The position numbers and the translations under genes are program-made. Under the pieces are notes generated by a model that made no database searches, had not been told where the DNA came from, and worked only from the letters and a program-made list of their open reading frames with translations. A stretch of 64,000 nt of DNA, taken from an uncultured Piscinibacter sp. Lineage in GTDB: Bacteria > Pseudomonadota > Gammaproteobacteria > Burkholderiales > Burkholderiaceae_C. Within the stretch, counting starts at the first letter, position 1. Each line of letters opens with the position of its first letter. Location: NCBI RefSeq assembly GCF_937952055.1, contig NZ_CALFYO010000031.1:1-64000 (forward strand), written 5' to 3'. Shown here piece by piece: positions 1 to 10,831 of the stretch.

Positions 1-2
1 CC

Positions 3-1226
<1,224 letters not shown>

Positions 1227-1251
1227 ACCGCGTCGTCACCCGGAGCACCCC

Positions 1252-2481
1252 ATGCCCGTCAACCTGAGCGCCCCCCATCCTGCGGACCTTCACCCGGTGG
1301 CCGGTGTCGAACTGGGCGTCGCGATGGCCGGGGTGCGCAAGGCCAACCGGCGCGACGTGCTGGTCGTGAAGCTCGCCGCGGGCTCGTCGGTGGCGGGCGT
1401 GTTCACGCAGAACCGGTTCTGCGCCGCGCCGGTGCAGGTGTGCCGCGAGCACCTGGCGGCGGGCCTGGGCATCCGCGCGATCGTCGTCAATACCGGCAAT
1501 GCCAACGCCGGCACCGGTGCCGACGGCCTGGCACGTGCGCGCTCCACCTGCGCGGCGCTGGGCAGGCAGATGGACGTGGCCAGCGAGCAGGTGCTGCCGT
1601 TCTCCACCGGCGTGATCATGGAGACGCTGCCCAACGACCGGATCGAGGCCGCACTGCCCGCGGCGCTGGCCGACGCGAAGGCGGCGAACTGGGCGCTCGC
1701 TGCCGAGGCGATCATGACCACCGACACGCTGCCCAAGGCCGCATCTCGGCAGCTGACGATCGGCGGCAGGACCGTCACCATCACCGGCATCAGCAAGGGC
1801 GCCGGCATGATCCGACCGAACATGGCGACGATGCTCGGCTTCATCGCCACCGACGCCGCGATCGCCCCGCCGCTCATGCAGGAGCTGGTGCGCGAGGCGG
1901 CGGATCGATCGTTCAACCGCATCACCATCGACGGCGACACCTCGACCAACGATTCTTTCGTGCTGATCGCCACGCACCAGGCCGGCAACACGCCGGTCGC
2001 GCAGGCCGAGTCGCCGGACGGGGCCGCCTTCCGCGAGGCGCTGTTCGCGGTGGCACAGCAACTGGCTCAGGCGATCGTGCGCGACGGCGAGGGCGCCACC
2101 AAGTTCATCACGGTGCGCGTCGATGGTGGCCGCACCAAGGAAGAGTGCCGTCAGGCAGCCTACGCGATTGCACACTCGCCGCTGGTGAAGACAGCCTTCT
2201 TCGCCAGCGATCCCAATCTCGGGCGCATCCTCGCTGCGGTGGGCTACGCCGGCATCGCCGACCTCGACCAGTCGACCATCGACCTCTTCCTCGACGACGT
2301 GCACGTGGTGCACCGAGGTGGCCGCCGGCCCGAGTACCGCGAGGAAGACGGCGCTCGCGTCATGAAGCAGCCGGAGATCATCGTTCGTGTCGACCTCAAC
2401 CGAGGCAAGGCACACGCCACGGTGTGGACCTGCGACCTGAGCGTCGACTACGTGAAGATCAACGCGGACTACCGCAGCTGA
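1252..2481 (+). CDS. argJ: ArgJ, bifunctional glutamate N-acetyltransferase / amino-acid N-acetyltransferase
   Basis: This is an ornithine acetyltransferase family protein of 409 residues, the usual length. It transfers acetyl from N-acetylornithine to glutamate in the cyclic arginine pathway and may also make N-acetylglutamate from acetyl-CoA. The self-cleavage site is visible: PNMATMLGFIATDA, with Thr193 as the nucleophile that splits the precursor into alpha and beta chains. The start is the ATG 25 bp after secA. The last 23 bp overlap the end of the convergent ceramidase-like gene. Arginine synthesis and the arginase at 52 kb are far apart and need not be linked. Confidence 0.97.
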   Translation: MPVNLSAPHPADLHPVAGVELGVAMAGVRKANRRDVLVVKLAAGSSVAGVFTQNRFCAAPVQVCREHLAAGLGIRAIVVNTGNANAGTGADGLARARSTCAALGRQMDVASEQVLPFSTGVIMETLPNDRIEAALPAALADAKAANWALAAEAIMTTDTLPKAASRQLTIGGRTVTITGISKGAGMIRPNMATMLGFIATDAAIAPPLMQELVREAADRSFNRITIDGDTSTNDSFVLIATHQAGNTPVAQAESPDGAAFREALFAVAQQLAQAIVRDGEGATKFITVRVDGGRTKEECRQAAYAIAHSPLVKTAFFASDPNLGRILAAVGYAGIADLDQSTIDLFLDDVHVVHRGGRRPEYREEDGARVMKQPEIIVRVDLNRGKAHATVWTCDLSVDYVKINADYRS

Positions 2482-3271
2482 ACTTCGCGGCACGCCGTGC
2501 GGCGTGCAAGAGCCAGGCCGCGGCGGCGGCGGCGACCAGATGCTTCAGGGTGTGGCCGCTCACCAGGCCGATGTGCTCCAGCACCGCCTGGTCGGCCAGT
2601 TCGAAGGCCTTGGCCAGGATGTAGCCGGCGAGCACGCCCCACCAGCCGGCATCGGCCACCGCGGCGGCCGAGCGTCGCGGCAGCCGCAGCAGCAGGCCGG
2701 CCGGCACGAGGAGCATGGGCAGAAACTGCACGTACAGGTAGGCGCGCAGATCGCTGCGGCCGGCCGCTTCACTCCACCACCACAGCGCCACCGAGGCACT
2801 GGCGATGGTCAACGCGGCCCCGAGCGCACCGGGCCCGGCCCAGCGTGCGTCGACTCGCTCGGCGAGGAAAGCGCAGGTCAGCGCCGCGCAGGCCCAGGCA
2901 ATCGGCAGGCGGTCGAAGGCCAGCAATGCATTCGTCGGCGCCCAGTGGTAGGTGGCCGAACCGGCCGCCGTGCCGATCAGTGCCAGCGCGAAGGCGGCCC
3001 AGGCGAGCGAGGCCTCGCGGATGGGCTGGCCGCGTGAGGTCCACAGCGCCCACAGTCCGATCACTCCGAAGGGCAGATTGCTCAGCACGTCGGCAGCGTT
3101 CGGAACGCCGAAGAGCGCCCGCCGGTCGGCGAACGCATGGTAGGCGGCCCACTGAGGGATCGGTCCGTGGACGATCAGTGCGAGCGCGAGCAGCACGCCG
3201 AGCACCGGCAGCACCCGTTCGCGGCCGAGGCGGCGGCGGGACGGTGCGGGCGACGTGGCGGCGTGGCGCAT
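2459..3271 (-). CDS. Ceramidase-like multi-pass membrane protein
   Basis: A predicted inner-membrane protein of 270 residues with about seven hydrophobic segments. It carries the motif SATYHWAPTNALLAFDRLP, in which the Ser, His and Asp resemble the metal-site residues of the alkaline ceramidase / CREST-type membrane hydrolases. The substrate is unknown; such genes in bacteria are often labelled ceramidase without biochemical support. I chose the ATG at 3271 because a 43-residue upstream extension (from 3400) is Arg-rich with no hydrophobic or conserved features. The 3' end overlaps argJ by 23 bp. No operon partner lies on this strand. Confidence 0.7.
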   Translation of the reverse strand: MRHAATSPAPSRRRLGRERVLPVLGVLLALALIVHGPIPQWAAYHAFADRRALFGVPNAADVLSNLPFGVIGLWALWTSRGQPIREASLAWAAFALALIGTAAGSATYHWAPTNALLAFDRLPIAWACAALTCAFLAERVDARWAGPGALGAALTIASASVALWWWSEAAGRSDLRAYLYVQFLPMLLVPAGLLLRLPRRSAAAVADAGWWGVLAGYILAKAFELADQAVLEHIGLVSGHTLKHLVAAAAAAWLLHAARRAAKFSCGSPR

Positions 3272-3763
3272 GCAAACTCCAGGCGATTCGGCGATGGCGG
3301 CATGCTGCCCGGGAAGGAGCGCAGCGCGCAAGCGTGCGGCGAGGCGATGCCGTGCGTGCCACGGCGGGTATCGCGTCGCGACACCCCACGTTTGCCGCAT
3401 TGCGCGCGCTGCGAACTCGCTGCTAGCATTTCAGGACAACAGCTTGAGCAGCGCCCATGAACCACGCACGCCTCCATTCGCCACACGCCGGTCCCGGCGC
3501 GTTCGCGTTGGGCGGCGCATGGTCCATGGCGGCCTTGCGATCGCGCTGGCCGGCGGTACTGCCCGCTGACCCGTGCGCCGTGAACCGCCCGATCGATCGG
3601 GTGTTCGCCGCCTTCTAGGCCTCTCGGCTTCCCGCCTCCACCGAGGCCCCGCCGAGAGATCCGGCGGGGAGATCGGGATCTTCGATTCCCTCGCCACATC
3701 GGGTCGACCGACCCATCAGGGTGCCCACCGGTGCCCGACGAACGAGCACGAGGGGACGCAACC
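3272..3763. other. 492-bp intergenic region with palindromes and one possible 54-codon ORF
   Basis: This is the only stretch above 300 bp without a firm gene, and it lies between the starts of the divergent ceramidase-like and MFS genes. It holds a perfect 14-bp palindrome at 3588-3601 (CCCGATCGATCGGG) and a 6-bp inverted repeat with a 2-nt loop at 3701-3714 (GGGTCG/CGACCC). A weak promoter-like pair (TTGCGC at 3400, TAGCAT at 3424, 18-bp spacer) stands before a 54-codon ORF at 3457-3621. That ORF has no recognisable domain or ribosome site, so I do not call it a gene. The palindromes could be operators for the MFS gene. Confidence 0.5.
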
Positions 3764-5125
3764 ATGACGCAATGGCTGCTGAGTCTGAAGGAGGGGGCGC
3801 TGATCCGGTTGGTGCGCTGGCTCGATGGCCTGCTGCCGCGCGAGGACCTGTTGCGCCAGGCCACCTACCGGCGCCTGTGGACCTCGATCCTGATCAGCTC
3901 GTTCGGCGGGCAGGTGACGATGCTCGCCCTGCCGCTCACTGCCGCCGTGCTGCTGCACGCCACGCCGACGCAGATGGGCCTGCTGACGGCCATGGAGATC
4001 GTGCCTTTCGTGCTCTTCTCGCTGCCCTCCGGCGTGTGGCTGGACCGCGTGCGCAAGCTGCCGGTCTACGTGATCGGCGAGAGCGCGCTCTCGCTCGTCG
4101 TCGCCAGCGTGCCACTGGCCTGGTGGCTGGGCGGGTTGAGCATGACCTGGCTGTACGTCGTCGGCTTCGTCATCGGCACCGTCTACACGACGGCGGGATC
4201 GGCCGCACAGATCGTGCTCACGCAGGTGGTGGCGCGCGAGCGACTCGTCGAGGCGCACGCGAAGAACGCGCTCGCGACCTCGGGCGCCGAGGTGGCTGGG
4301 CCCGGTTTCGCCGGTGCGCTGATCAAGCTGGTCGGCGCGCCGCTCGCGCTGCTCGTCGACGCCGTGCTGCTGCTCGTCTCCGCGGCGATCCTGCGTGGCA
4401 TCGTCGTCAACGAGGAGCGGCTGGTCCGCCACGACGCACATTTCTGGCGGGATCTGAAGACGGGCGTGCGCTTCGTCGCGCGCCACCATCTGCTCGTCGC
4501 GCTGGCCTGCGCGGTGGGTGTCTGGCAGATGTGCCACCACGCGGCGATCGTCGTGCAGATCCTCTTCGCCACACGCACGCTGGGCCTGTCCGAGCAGGCC
4601 GTGGGCCTGAGCTACATGGGCATGGGCCTCGGCACCATCGTGGCGAGCGTGTACGGCAACCGCATCAGCCGCCGGCTCGGACCGGGTCGCTGCCTCACGC
4701 TCGGCTTCGCGGTCTGCGGGGCCGGCTGGGCGATGCTCGCGCTGGCGCCGGCCAACCGCTACGGCGTGGCCGCTTTCGCACTCATGCTGCTGATGTTCTC
4801 GGCCGGCGCAGTGCTGGTGTTCATCAACTTCCTGGCGCTGCGCCAAGCGGTCACGCCCGAGCCGCTGCTCGGCCGCATGACGAGCACGATGCGCTGGTTG
4901 ATCCTCATTCCCGCCGGTCCGGGCGCGCTGCTCGGCGGCTGGCTGGGTGAGCACCTCGGCCTGCGCGCCTCGCTCGGCTTCGCCGGCGGCACGGCACTGC
5001 TGCTGGCGGCGGTGGCCTCGCGGGTGCCGGTGATCCGCGACCTGCGCGAGCTGCCCACCCCCGAGCACGACGACGACTGGGTGGGTGCCGAGTCCGCCGG
5101 CATCGTGCCGCAGCCTTCCCGATGA
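3764..5125 (+). CDS. MFS transporter, EntS/MFS_3-like
   Basis: A 453-residue major facilitator superfamily protein with about twelve hydrophobic helices and the loop 2-3 signature region (GVWLDRVRKLPVYV). Overall it resembles the MFS_3 group that includes the enterobactin exporter EntS and macrolide exporters, so efflux of a small organic molecule is likely; the substrate cannot be read from sequence. The start at 3764 is set by GAGGGG about 9 bp upstream. An earlier in-frame GTG at 3731 would add eleven charged residues. It is followed 19 bp later by a GNAT acetyltransferase on the same strand, so the two are probably co-transcribed. Confidence 0.85.
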   Translation: MTQWLLSLKEGALIRLVRWLDGLLPREDLLRQATYRRLWTSILISSFGGQVTMLALPLTAAVLLHATPTQMGLLTAMEIVPFVLFSLPSGVWLDRVRKLPVYVIGESALSLVVASVPLAWWLGGLSMTWLYVVGFVIGTVYTTAGSAAQIVLTQVVARERLVEAHAKNALATSGAEVAGPGFAGALIKLVGAPLALLVDAVLLLVSAAILRGIVVNEERLVRHDAHFWRDLKTGVRFVARHHLLVALACAVGVWQMCHHAAIVVQILFATRTLGLSEQAVGLSYMGMGLGTIVASVYGNRISRRLGPGRCLTLGFAVCGAGWAMLALAPANRYGVAAFALMLLMFSAGAVLVFINFLALRQAVTPEPLLGRMTSTMRWLILIPAGPGALLGGWLGEHLGLRASLGFAGGTALLLAAVASRVPVIRDLRELPTPEHDDDWVGAESAGIVPQPSR

Positions 5126-5144
5126 AGGACAAGGAGAACGAACG

Positions 5145-5747
5145 ATGGACCCGGTGCTGATCGAGGTGCCCGAACGGATCGAGACGGAGCGACTCCTGCT
5201 GCGCTGCCCACAACCTGGCGATGGCGCACTGGTCAACGAGGCCGAGCGCGAGACGCTGTCCGAGCTGAAACCCTGGATGCCGTGGGCGAAGCCGACGAAG
5301 AGCCTCGACGAGTCGGAGGCCTATTGCCGGCGCATGCAGGCGCACTACATGCTGCGCGAAGAACTGGCGATGCTCATCTTCGAGCGCGACATGCTCGGCC
5401 GCGAGGGCCGCTTCATCGGCGGTGCCGGGCTGCATCGCATCGACTGGACGCTGCGCAGCTTCGAGATCGGCTACTGGCGTCGCAGCGGTTGCGGCGGGCG
5501 TGGTTATGTCACGGAAGCCGCACGCGCCCTCTCGCGCTTCGCCTTCGATCGACTGGGCGCGCGGCGGGTGGAGATCCGCACCGACGATGCGAACGCGGCG
5601 AGCTGGAAGGTGGCCGAGCGCGCCGGCTTCACGATGGAGGCGCTGCTGCGCGGCGACAGCGTCGCAGTCTCCGGTGAGGTGCGCAGCACCCGCGTGTATG
5701 CGCGGGTGCGCGGCATCGAGGAACCGCTCGGCTCAATCCAGCACTGA
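5145..5747 (+). CDS. GNAT family N-acetyltransferase, RimJ/RimL type
   Basis: A 200-residue acetyltransferase of the RimJ/RimL (Acetyltransf_3) branch. The N-terminus has the family's ETERLLLR opening. The acetyl-CoA-binding segment is visible as RSGCGGRGYVTEAARALSRFAF, followed by the NAASWKVAERAGF block. Members acetylate protein N-termini, aminoglycosides or small amines; the substrate here is unknown. The start is set by AAGGAGAACGAACG before the ATG at 5145, although the frame is open upstream. Downstream of the MFS exporter, it could modify the exported compound (inference). Its last 15 bp overlap the end of the convergent ugpQ. Confidence 0.9.
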   Translation: MDPVLIEVPERIETERLLLRCPQPGDGALVNEAERETLSELKPWMPWAKPTKSLDESEAYCRRMQAHYMLREELAMLIFERDMLGREGRFIGGAGLHRIDWTLRSFEIGYWRRSGCGGRGYVTEAARALSRFAFDRLGARRVEIRTDDANAASWKVAERAGFTMEALLRGDSVAVSGEVRSTRVYARVRGIEEPLGSIQH

Positions 5748-6497
5748 ACGCGCGGCGGGCGAGAACTTGTCGACGGCGTCGGTGATGATGCCGTCGATGC
5801 CCAGGCGCACCAGGCGCTGCGCTTCGGCGGCGTCATTCACCGTGTAGACGAGCGCGCGCATCTTCGCCGCCCGCAACTGAGCCATGAGCGCCTCGTCCAT
5901 GAGGCCGTGGTTCGTCACGCAGGCCGAGCAGTCGATCGCCCTCGCGACCTCGAACCAGCCGCTCCACAACGTGTCCAGCAGAAGAGCACGCGGCAACGCG
6001 GGCGCTGTCTCGCGCGCACCCTGCAGCGCCTCGGGACGGAAGGAACTGAGCAGCGGCGGCACGCCAGCATCGCCGCGGTTCGCCGCCCACAGCCGTGCGG
6101 CCTCGCGGGCCACTGCGCGGCCCGTCTCCAGTTCCTGGCCGGGCGTCGGCTTAATCTCGATGTTCAACGCGAAGCCGTTGCGCAGGCAGTACGCGGCAAT
6201 CGCCTCCAGGCTGGGAATCGGCTCGCCGGCGTAGGCGCGGCCATGCCAGCCGCCGGCGTCCAGCCGCGACAGCTCGCTCCAGGGGCGATCGCCAGCCGCA
6301 CCGCGTGCCGGTGTGGTGCGCTGCAGCGTGGTGTCGTGCAGCAGAAAGGGCACGCCGTCGGCGCTGAGCTTCACGTCGCACTCGAAGGCGCGGTAGCCGT
6401 GCGCCGCGCCGACGCGGAAGGCCGCCAGCGTGTTCTCCGGCGCCAGTTTGCCGGCGCCGCGGTGGGCGATCCACAAGGGGTAGGGCCAGGCGCTCAT
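5733..6497 (-). CDS. ugpQ: UgpQ, glycerophosphodiester phosphodiesterase
   Basis: A cytoplasmic GDPD-family enzyme of 254 residues. It hydrolyses glycerophosphodiesters (from phospholipid head groups) to sn-glycerol-3-phosphate and an alcohol. The TIM-barrel signature is clear: IAHRGAGKLAPENTL (catalytic His and Glu), then FECDVKLSADGVPFLLHD with the metal-binding Glu/Asp and second His, and NIEIKP later. No signal peptide is present, consistent with the cytoplasmic UgpQ rather than the periplasmic GlpQ. It is the last gene of the ugpBAECQ operon, 20 bp after ugpC. Confidence 0.95.
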   Translation of the reverse strand: MSAWPYPLWIAHRGAGKLAPENTLAAFRVGAAHGYRAFECDVKLSADGVPFLLHDTTLQRTTPARGAAGDRPWSELSRLDAGGWHGRAYAGEPIPSLEAIAAYCLRNGFALNIEIKPTPGQELETGRAVAREAARLWAANRGDAGVPPLLSSFRPEALQGARETAPALPRALLLDTLWSGWFEVARAIDCSACVTNHGLMDEALMAQLRAAKMRALVYTVNDAAEAQRLVRLGIDGIITDAVDKFSPAARSVLD

Positions 6498-6517
6498 GGC
6501 CGTGATCCTCTGCCGGC

Positions 6518-7588
<1,071 letters not shown>

Positions 7589-7608
7589 GTCTGTCTTTCT
7601 TCTGCGTT

Positions 7609-8460
7609 CTACTTTTCGGTGTCGACCAGGCCCTTGACGAACCACTTCTGCATGAGCAGCACCACCAGTGCCGGCGGGATCATCGCCAGCACCGCAGTGG
7701 CCATCACGATGTTCCAGTCGGTCGCCGCATCGCCACCGCTGATCATGCGCTTGATGCCGATCACCACCGGGTACATGCTCTCGTCGGTGGTCACCAGCAG
7801 CGGCCAGAGGTACTGGTTCCAGCCGTAAATGAACTGGATGACGAACAGCGCCGCGATCGAGGTCGCCGACAGCGGCACCAGCACGTCCTTGAAGAATCGC
7901 ATCGGGCCTGCGCCGTCGATGCGCGCCGCCTCGACGAGCTCGTCGGGCACGGTCAAGAAGAACTGCCGGAACAGGAAGGTGGCGGTGGCCGAAGCGATCA
8001 GGGGCACGGTCAGGCCGGCATAGGTGTTGAGCATGCCGAGGCCGGCGACCACCTCGTACGTCGGCCCGATGCGCACCTCCACCGGAAGCATCAGCGTGAC
8101 GAAGATCGCCCAGAAGAAGAAGCCGCGCAGCGGGAAGCGGAAGTAGACGATCGCGAAGGCCGACAGCAGCGAAATGGCGATCTTGCCGAGCGCGATGACC
8201 AGCGCGGTGATCAGGCTGACCATCATCATGCGGCCTACCGGCGCGTTCGACGCCGCGCCCATGGCCGTGCCCTTCAGCGCGGCGAGGTAGTTGTCGACGA
8301 TGTGGCTGCCGGGCACCAGGGACATCGGCGCTTGCAGGATCTCCTCGGCCGTCTGCGTCGAGGCGACGAAGGTGACGTACAGCGGAAAGGCCACGACGGC
8401 CACGCCGAGCAGCAGCACGAGGTGCGCCAGGATGCCGAGGGTGGGGCGGCGTTCGACCAT
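7609..8460 (-). CDS. ugpE: UgpE, sn-glycerol-3-phosphate ABC transporter permease
   Basis: Second inner-membrane permease of the Ugp transporter, 283 residues with six predicted helices. The EAA loop that docks on the ATPase is visible (VEAARIDGAGPMRFFKDVLVPL). The start at 8460 (MVERRPTLG) follows a GGAG ribosome site 9 bp away. A 26-residue upstream extension is rejected because it reads through a repeat-like intergenic sequence. It lies 20 bp before ugpC and 81 bp after ugpA. Confidence 0.95.
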   Translation of the reverse strand: MVERRPTLGILAHLVLLLGVAVVAFPLYVTFVASTQTAEEILQAPMSLVPGSHIVDNYLAALKGTAMGAASNAPVGRMMMVSLITALVIALGKIAISLLSAFAIVYFRFPLRGFFFWAIFVTLMLPVEVRIGPTYEVVAGLGMLNTYAGLTVPLIASATATFLFRQFFLTVPDELVEAARIDGAGPMRFFKDVLVPLSATSIAALFVIQFIYGWNQYLWPLLVTTDESMYPVVIGIKRMISGGDAATDWNIVMATAVLAMIPPALVVLLMQKWFVKGLVDTEK

Positions 8461-8541
8461 GTCAGGCTCCGGCGCCGGGCCGTCCCAAGCCGAAGTGGCG
8501 CCCCTCCGGGGCAGGAGCCGAAGGCGACTGGGGGGCACTCA
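8461..8541. repeat. Intergenic repeat-like element between ugpA and ugpE
   Basis: An 81-bp spacer containing, on the minus strand, CGCCACTTCGGCTTGGGACG next to a GC-rich CCCCGGAGGGG arm. This wording resembles a short dispersed intergenic repeat I recall from Leptothrix/Methylibium-type genomes. No second full copy was found in this window, so its repeat nature rests on memory rather than on sequence seen here. Confidence 0.35.
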
Positions 8542-9429
8542 TCAGTAGGTCACCTTCTTCTCGACGAAGCGGAACTGCACCACCGTCAGCGCGACGACGA
8601 TCGCCATCAGCACCACCGACTGCGCCGCCGACGAGCCCAGGTCGAGTGCCTTGAAACCGTCGTAGTAGACCTTGTAGACGAGGATCGCGGTGTCCTTGCC
8701 CGGGCCGCCCTGCGTCGCCGCGTCGACGATCGCGAAGGTGTCGAAGAAGGCGTAGACCACGTTGATCACGAAGAGGAAGAAGGTGGTCGGCGAGAGCAGC
8801 GGGAACTGGATCGTCCAGAAGCGCCGCCAGGGCCGCGCGCCGTCGATCGCCGCGGCCTCGATCAGGCTCTTCGGGATGCTCTGCAATCCGGCGAGGAAGA
8901 ACAGGAAGTTGTAGGAGATCTGCTTCCACACCGCGGCCATCACGATCAGCGCCATTGCCTGTCCACTGTTGAGCAGGTGGTTCCACTCCAGCCCCAAGCT
9001 GCGCAGCGCATACGAGACGATCCCGATCGAGGGCGCGAACATGAACAGCCACAGCACGCCGGCCACCGCTGGCGCCACCGCATAGGGCCAGATCAGCAGC
9101 GTGCGGTAGACCATGGTGCCGCGCACCACGCGGTCGGCAAACACCGCCAGCAGCAGCGAGATCGCGATGCCCAGGCCGGCCACCAGCACGGAGAACACCG
9201 CGGTGGTCTCGAACGAGGCGAGGTAGGTCGGATCGTTCCAGAGATTGGCGAAGTTCTCCAGGCCAACCCATTCGGTCGAGCTGCCGAAGGCGTCGGACTG
9301 CTGGAAGGACTGCAACAGCGCCTGGCCCGCCGGCCAGAAGAAGAACACCGCGATGACCGCCACCTGGGGCGCGAGCAGCGCCCAGGGCAGCCATCCGGAA
9401 CGGAAGACGACGCGCTTCTCGGAGGCCAA
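8542..9429 (-). CDS. ugpA: UgpA, sn-glycerol-3-phosphate ABC transporter permease
   Basis: First permease subunit, 295 residues with six membrane helices. The N-terminus (VVFRSGWLPWALLAPQ) closely matches the family, which places the start at the TTG at 9429. The EAA loop is IEAAAIDGARPWRRFWTIQFPL. TTG is a weak start and no strong ribosome site precedes it. This fits lower expression than the binding protein UgpB, from which it is separated by 88 bp holding two strong hairpins. Confidence 0.93.
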   Translation of the reverse strand: MASEKRVVFRSGWLPWALLAPQVAVIAVFFFWPAGQALLQSFQQSDAFGSSTEWVGLENFANLWNDPTYLASFETTAVFSVLVAGLGIAISLLLAVFADRVVRGTMVYRTLLIWPYAVAPAVAGVLWLFMFAPSIGIVSYALRSLGLEWNHLLNSGQAMALIVMAAVWKQISYNFLFFLAGLQSIPKSLIEAAAIDGARPWRRFWTIQFPLLSPTTFFLFVINVVYAFFDTFAIVDAATQGGPGKDTAILVYKVYYDGFKALDLGSSAAQSVVLMAIVVALTVVQFRFVEKKVTY

Positions 9430-9449
9430 GGGAACCTAATCGAGGTTGG

Positions 9450-9472
9450 CCCTCCCCGCTGGGCGGGGAGGG
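9450..9472. repeat. GC-rich perfect hairpin in the ugpB-ugpA spacer
   Basis: Arms CCCTCCCCGC (9450-9459) and GCGGGGAGGG (9463-9472) form a perfect 10-bp stem with a TGG loop, followed by ACGGGGTGAGG. It resembles REP-type intergenic palindromes of Burkholderiales. It has no T-tract on either side, so it is more likely an RNA-stabilising or dispersed element than a simple terminator. Confidence 0.5.
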
Positions 9473-9501
9473 ACGGGGTGAGGTGCCGACATGTCTGCCG
9501 C

Positions 9502-9535
9502 AAGGCGAACAAGTCCGTCAGGACTTGTTCGCCTT
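9502..9535 (-). terminator. 15-bp stem-loop spanning the ugpB stop codon
   Basis: AAGGCGAACAAGTCC (9502-9516) pairs perfectly with GGACTTGTTCGCCTT (9521-9535) across a 4-nt loop. The 3' part of the ugpB coding sequence and its TGA lie inside the structure. No run of T follows on the minus strand, so full termination is doubtful. A partial terminator or 3'-end stabiliser that raises ugpB mRNA over ugpAECQ is the likely role, as known between malE and malF. Confidence 0.65.
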
Positions 9536-10831
9536 CTCGAACCGTTGGAGCAGTTCGTTGCCCCGCTTCACTGCGCTGTCCAGCGCCTCCTTCGCACCCT
9601 TCTTACCCGCCCAGACCTGTTCGAGCTCCTCGTCGACGATGGCGCGGATCTGCACGAAGTTGCCCAGGCGGATGCCGCGCGACTTGACGGTGGTCTTGCG
9701 GATCATCTGGTTCACCGCGGTGTCGGTGCCCGGGTTCTGCTTGTAGAAGCCCGACTTCTCGGTCAGCTCGAACGAGGCCATGGTGACCGGCAGGTAGCCG
9801 GTGCGCTGGTGGCTCTTGGCCTGGATCTCGGCGTTCGTCAGGTAGTTGAAGAATGCGGCCACGCCCTTGTACTCGGGCGCCTTCTTGCCCGACATGACCC
9901 ACAGCGAGGCGCCGCCGATGACGGTGTTCTGCGGTGCGCCGGGCACGTCAGGGTAGTAGGGCAAGGGTGCGATGCCGAACTCGAACTTGGCGTTCTTCTT
10001 GATGCTTGCGTAGGTCGACGACGACGCGGTGGCCATCGCGCACTCGCCCGAGTAGAACGGCGCGTCGCCGAGGTTGTTGCGCCCACGGTAGTGGAACAGG
10101 CCCTGCTTGGCCATGTTGGCCAGGTTCTCGATGTGGCGCACGTGCAGCGGGCTGTTGAACGCGAGCCGGCCGCTGGTGCCGCCAAAGCCATTGTTCTGCG
10201 TGGCGAACAGCGTGTTGTGCCAGGTCGAGAAGCTCTCCAGCTGCGTCCAGCTTTGCCAGCTGGTGGTGAACGGGCAGGCGAAGCCCGAAGCCTTCAGCTT
10301 CGCCGCGGCCGAGACCAGCTCGGGCCAGGTGGCAGGCGGCTTGTTCGGGTCGAGGCCGGCCTTGCGGAAGGCGTCCTTGTTGTAGTTGAGCACCGTGGTC
10401 GAGCTGTTGAACGGGAAACTGAGCATCTGTCCGTTCGGCGCGGTGTAGTAGCCCACCACCGCGGGAATGTAGGCCTTGGCATCGAACTTGTGACCGGCGT
10501 CGGCCAGCACCTTGCCCACCGGCACGATGGCGCCCTTGCTGGCCATCATGGTGGCAGTGCCGACCTCGAAGACCTGCAGGATGTGCGGCGCGTTGCCGGC
10601 GCGGAAGGCGGCGATGGCGGCGGTCATCGACTCGTCGTACTGTCCCTTGTAGGTGGGCACGACCTTGTAGTGCTTCTGGCTGGCGTTGAAGCCGTTGGCC
10701 AGGTCGGTGACCCAGTCGTTCAAGCCGCCGGTCATCGAGTGCCACCAATGGATTTCTGTCTGGGCGTGGGCGGGCCACGCGGCGGCAGCGGCGATTGCGA
10801 ATGCGCCGAGGGCGCGTCGGGTGGTCTTCAT
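9518..10831 (-). CDS. ugpB: UgpB, periplasmic sn-glycerol-3-phosphate-binding protein
   Basis: The extracytoplasmic solute-binding protein of the Ugp system, 437 residues. A Sec signal peptide is clear (MKTTRRALGAFAIAAAAAWP, cleavage after AHA). The mature protein begins QTEIHWWHSMTGGLNDWV, typical of UgpB. The start at 10831 has a GGAG ribosome site; the frame runs about 77 codons further upstream without meaning. It is the first gene of the operon, so its upstream region carries the control signals. A hairpin covers its stop codon. Confidence 0.95.
   Translation of the reverse strand: MKTTRRALGAFAIAAAAAWPAHAQTEIHWWHSMTGGLNDWVTDLANGFNASQKHYKVVPTYKGQYDESMTAAIAAFRAGNAPHILQVFEVGTATMMASKGAIVPVGKVLADAGHKFDAKAYIPAVVGYYTAPNGQMLSFPFNSSTTVLNYNKDAFRKAGLDPNKPPATWPELVSAAAKLKASGFACPFTTSWQSWTQLESFSTWHNTLFATQNNGFGGTSGRLAFNSPLHVRHIENLANMAKQGLFHYRGRNNLGDAPFYSGECAMATASSSTYASIKKNAKFEFGIAPLPYYPDVPGAPQNTVIGGASLWVMSGKKAPEYKGVAAFFNYLTNAEIQAKSHQRTGYLPVTMASFELTEKSGFYKQNPGTDTAVNQMIRKTTVKSRGIRLGNFVQIRAIVDEELEQVWAGKKGAKEALDSAVKRGNELLQRFEKANKS

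Noticed and set aside
3457..3621. A 54-codon ORF between the ceramidase-like and MFS genes
   Set aside because: Composition looks non-coding, with no ribosome site and no recognisable domain; only a weak promoter-like pair is upstream.
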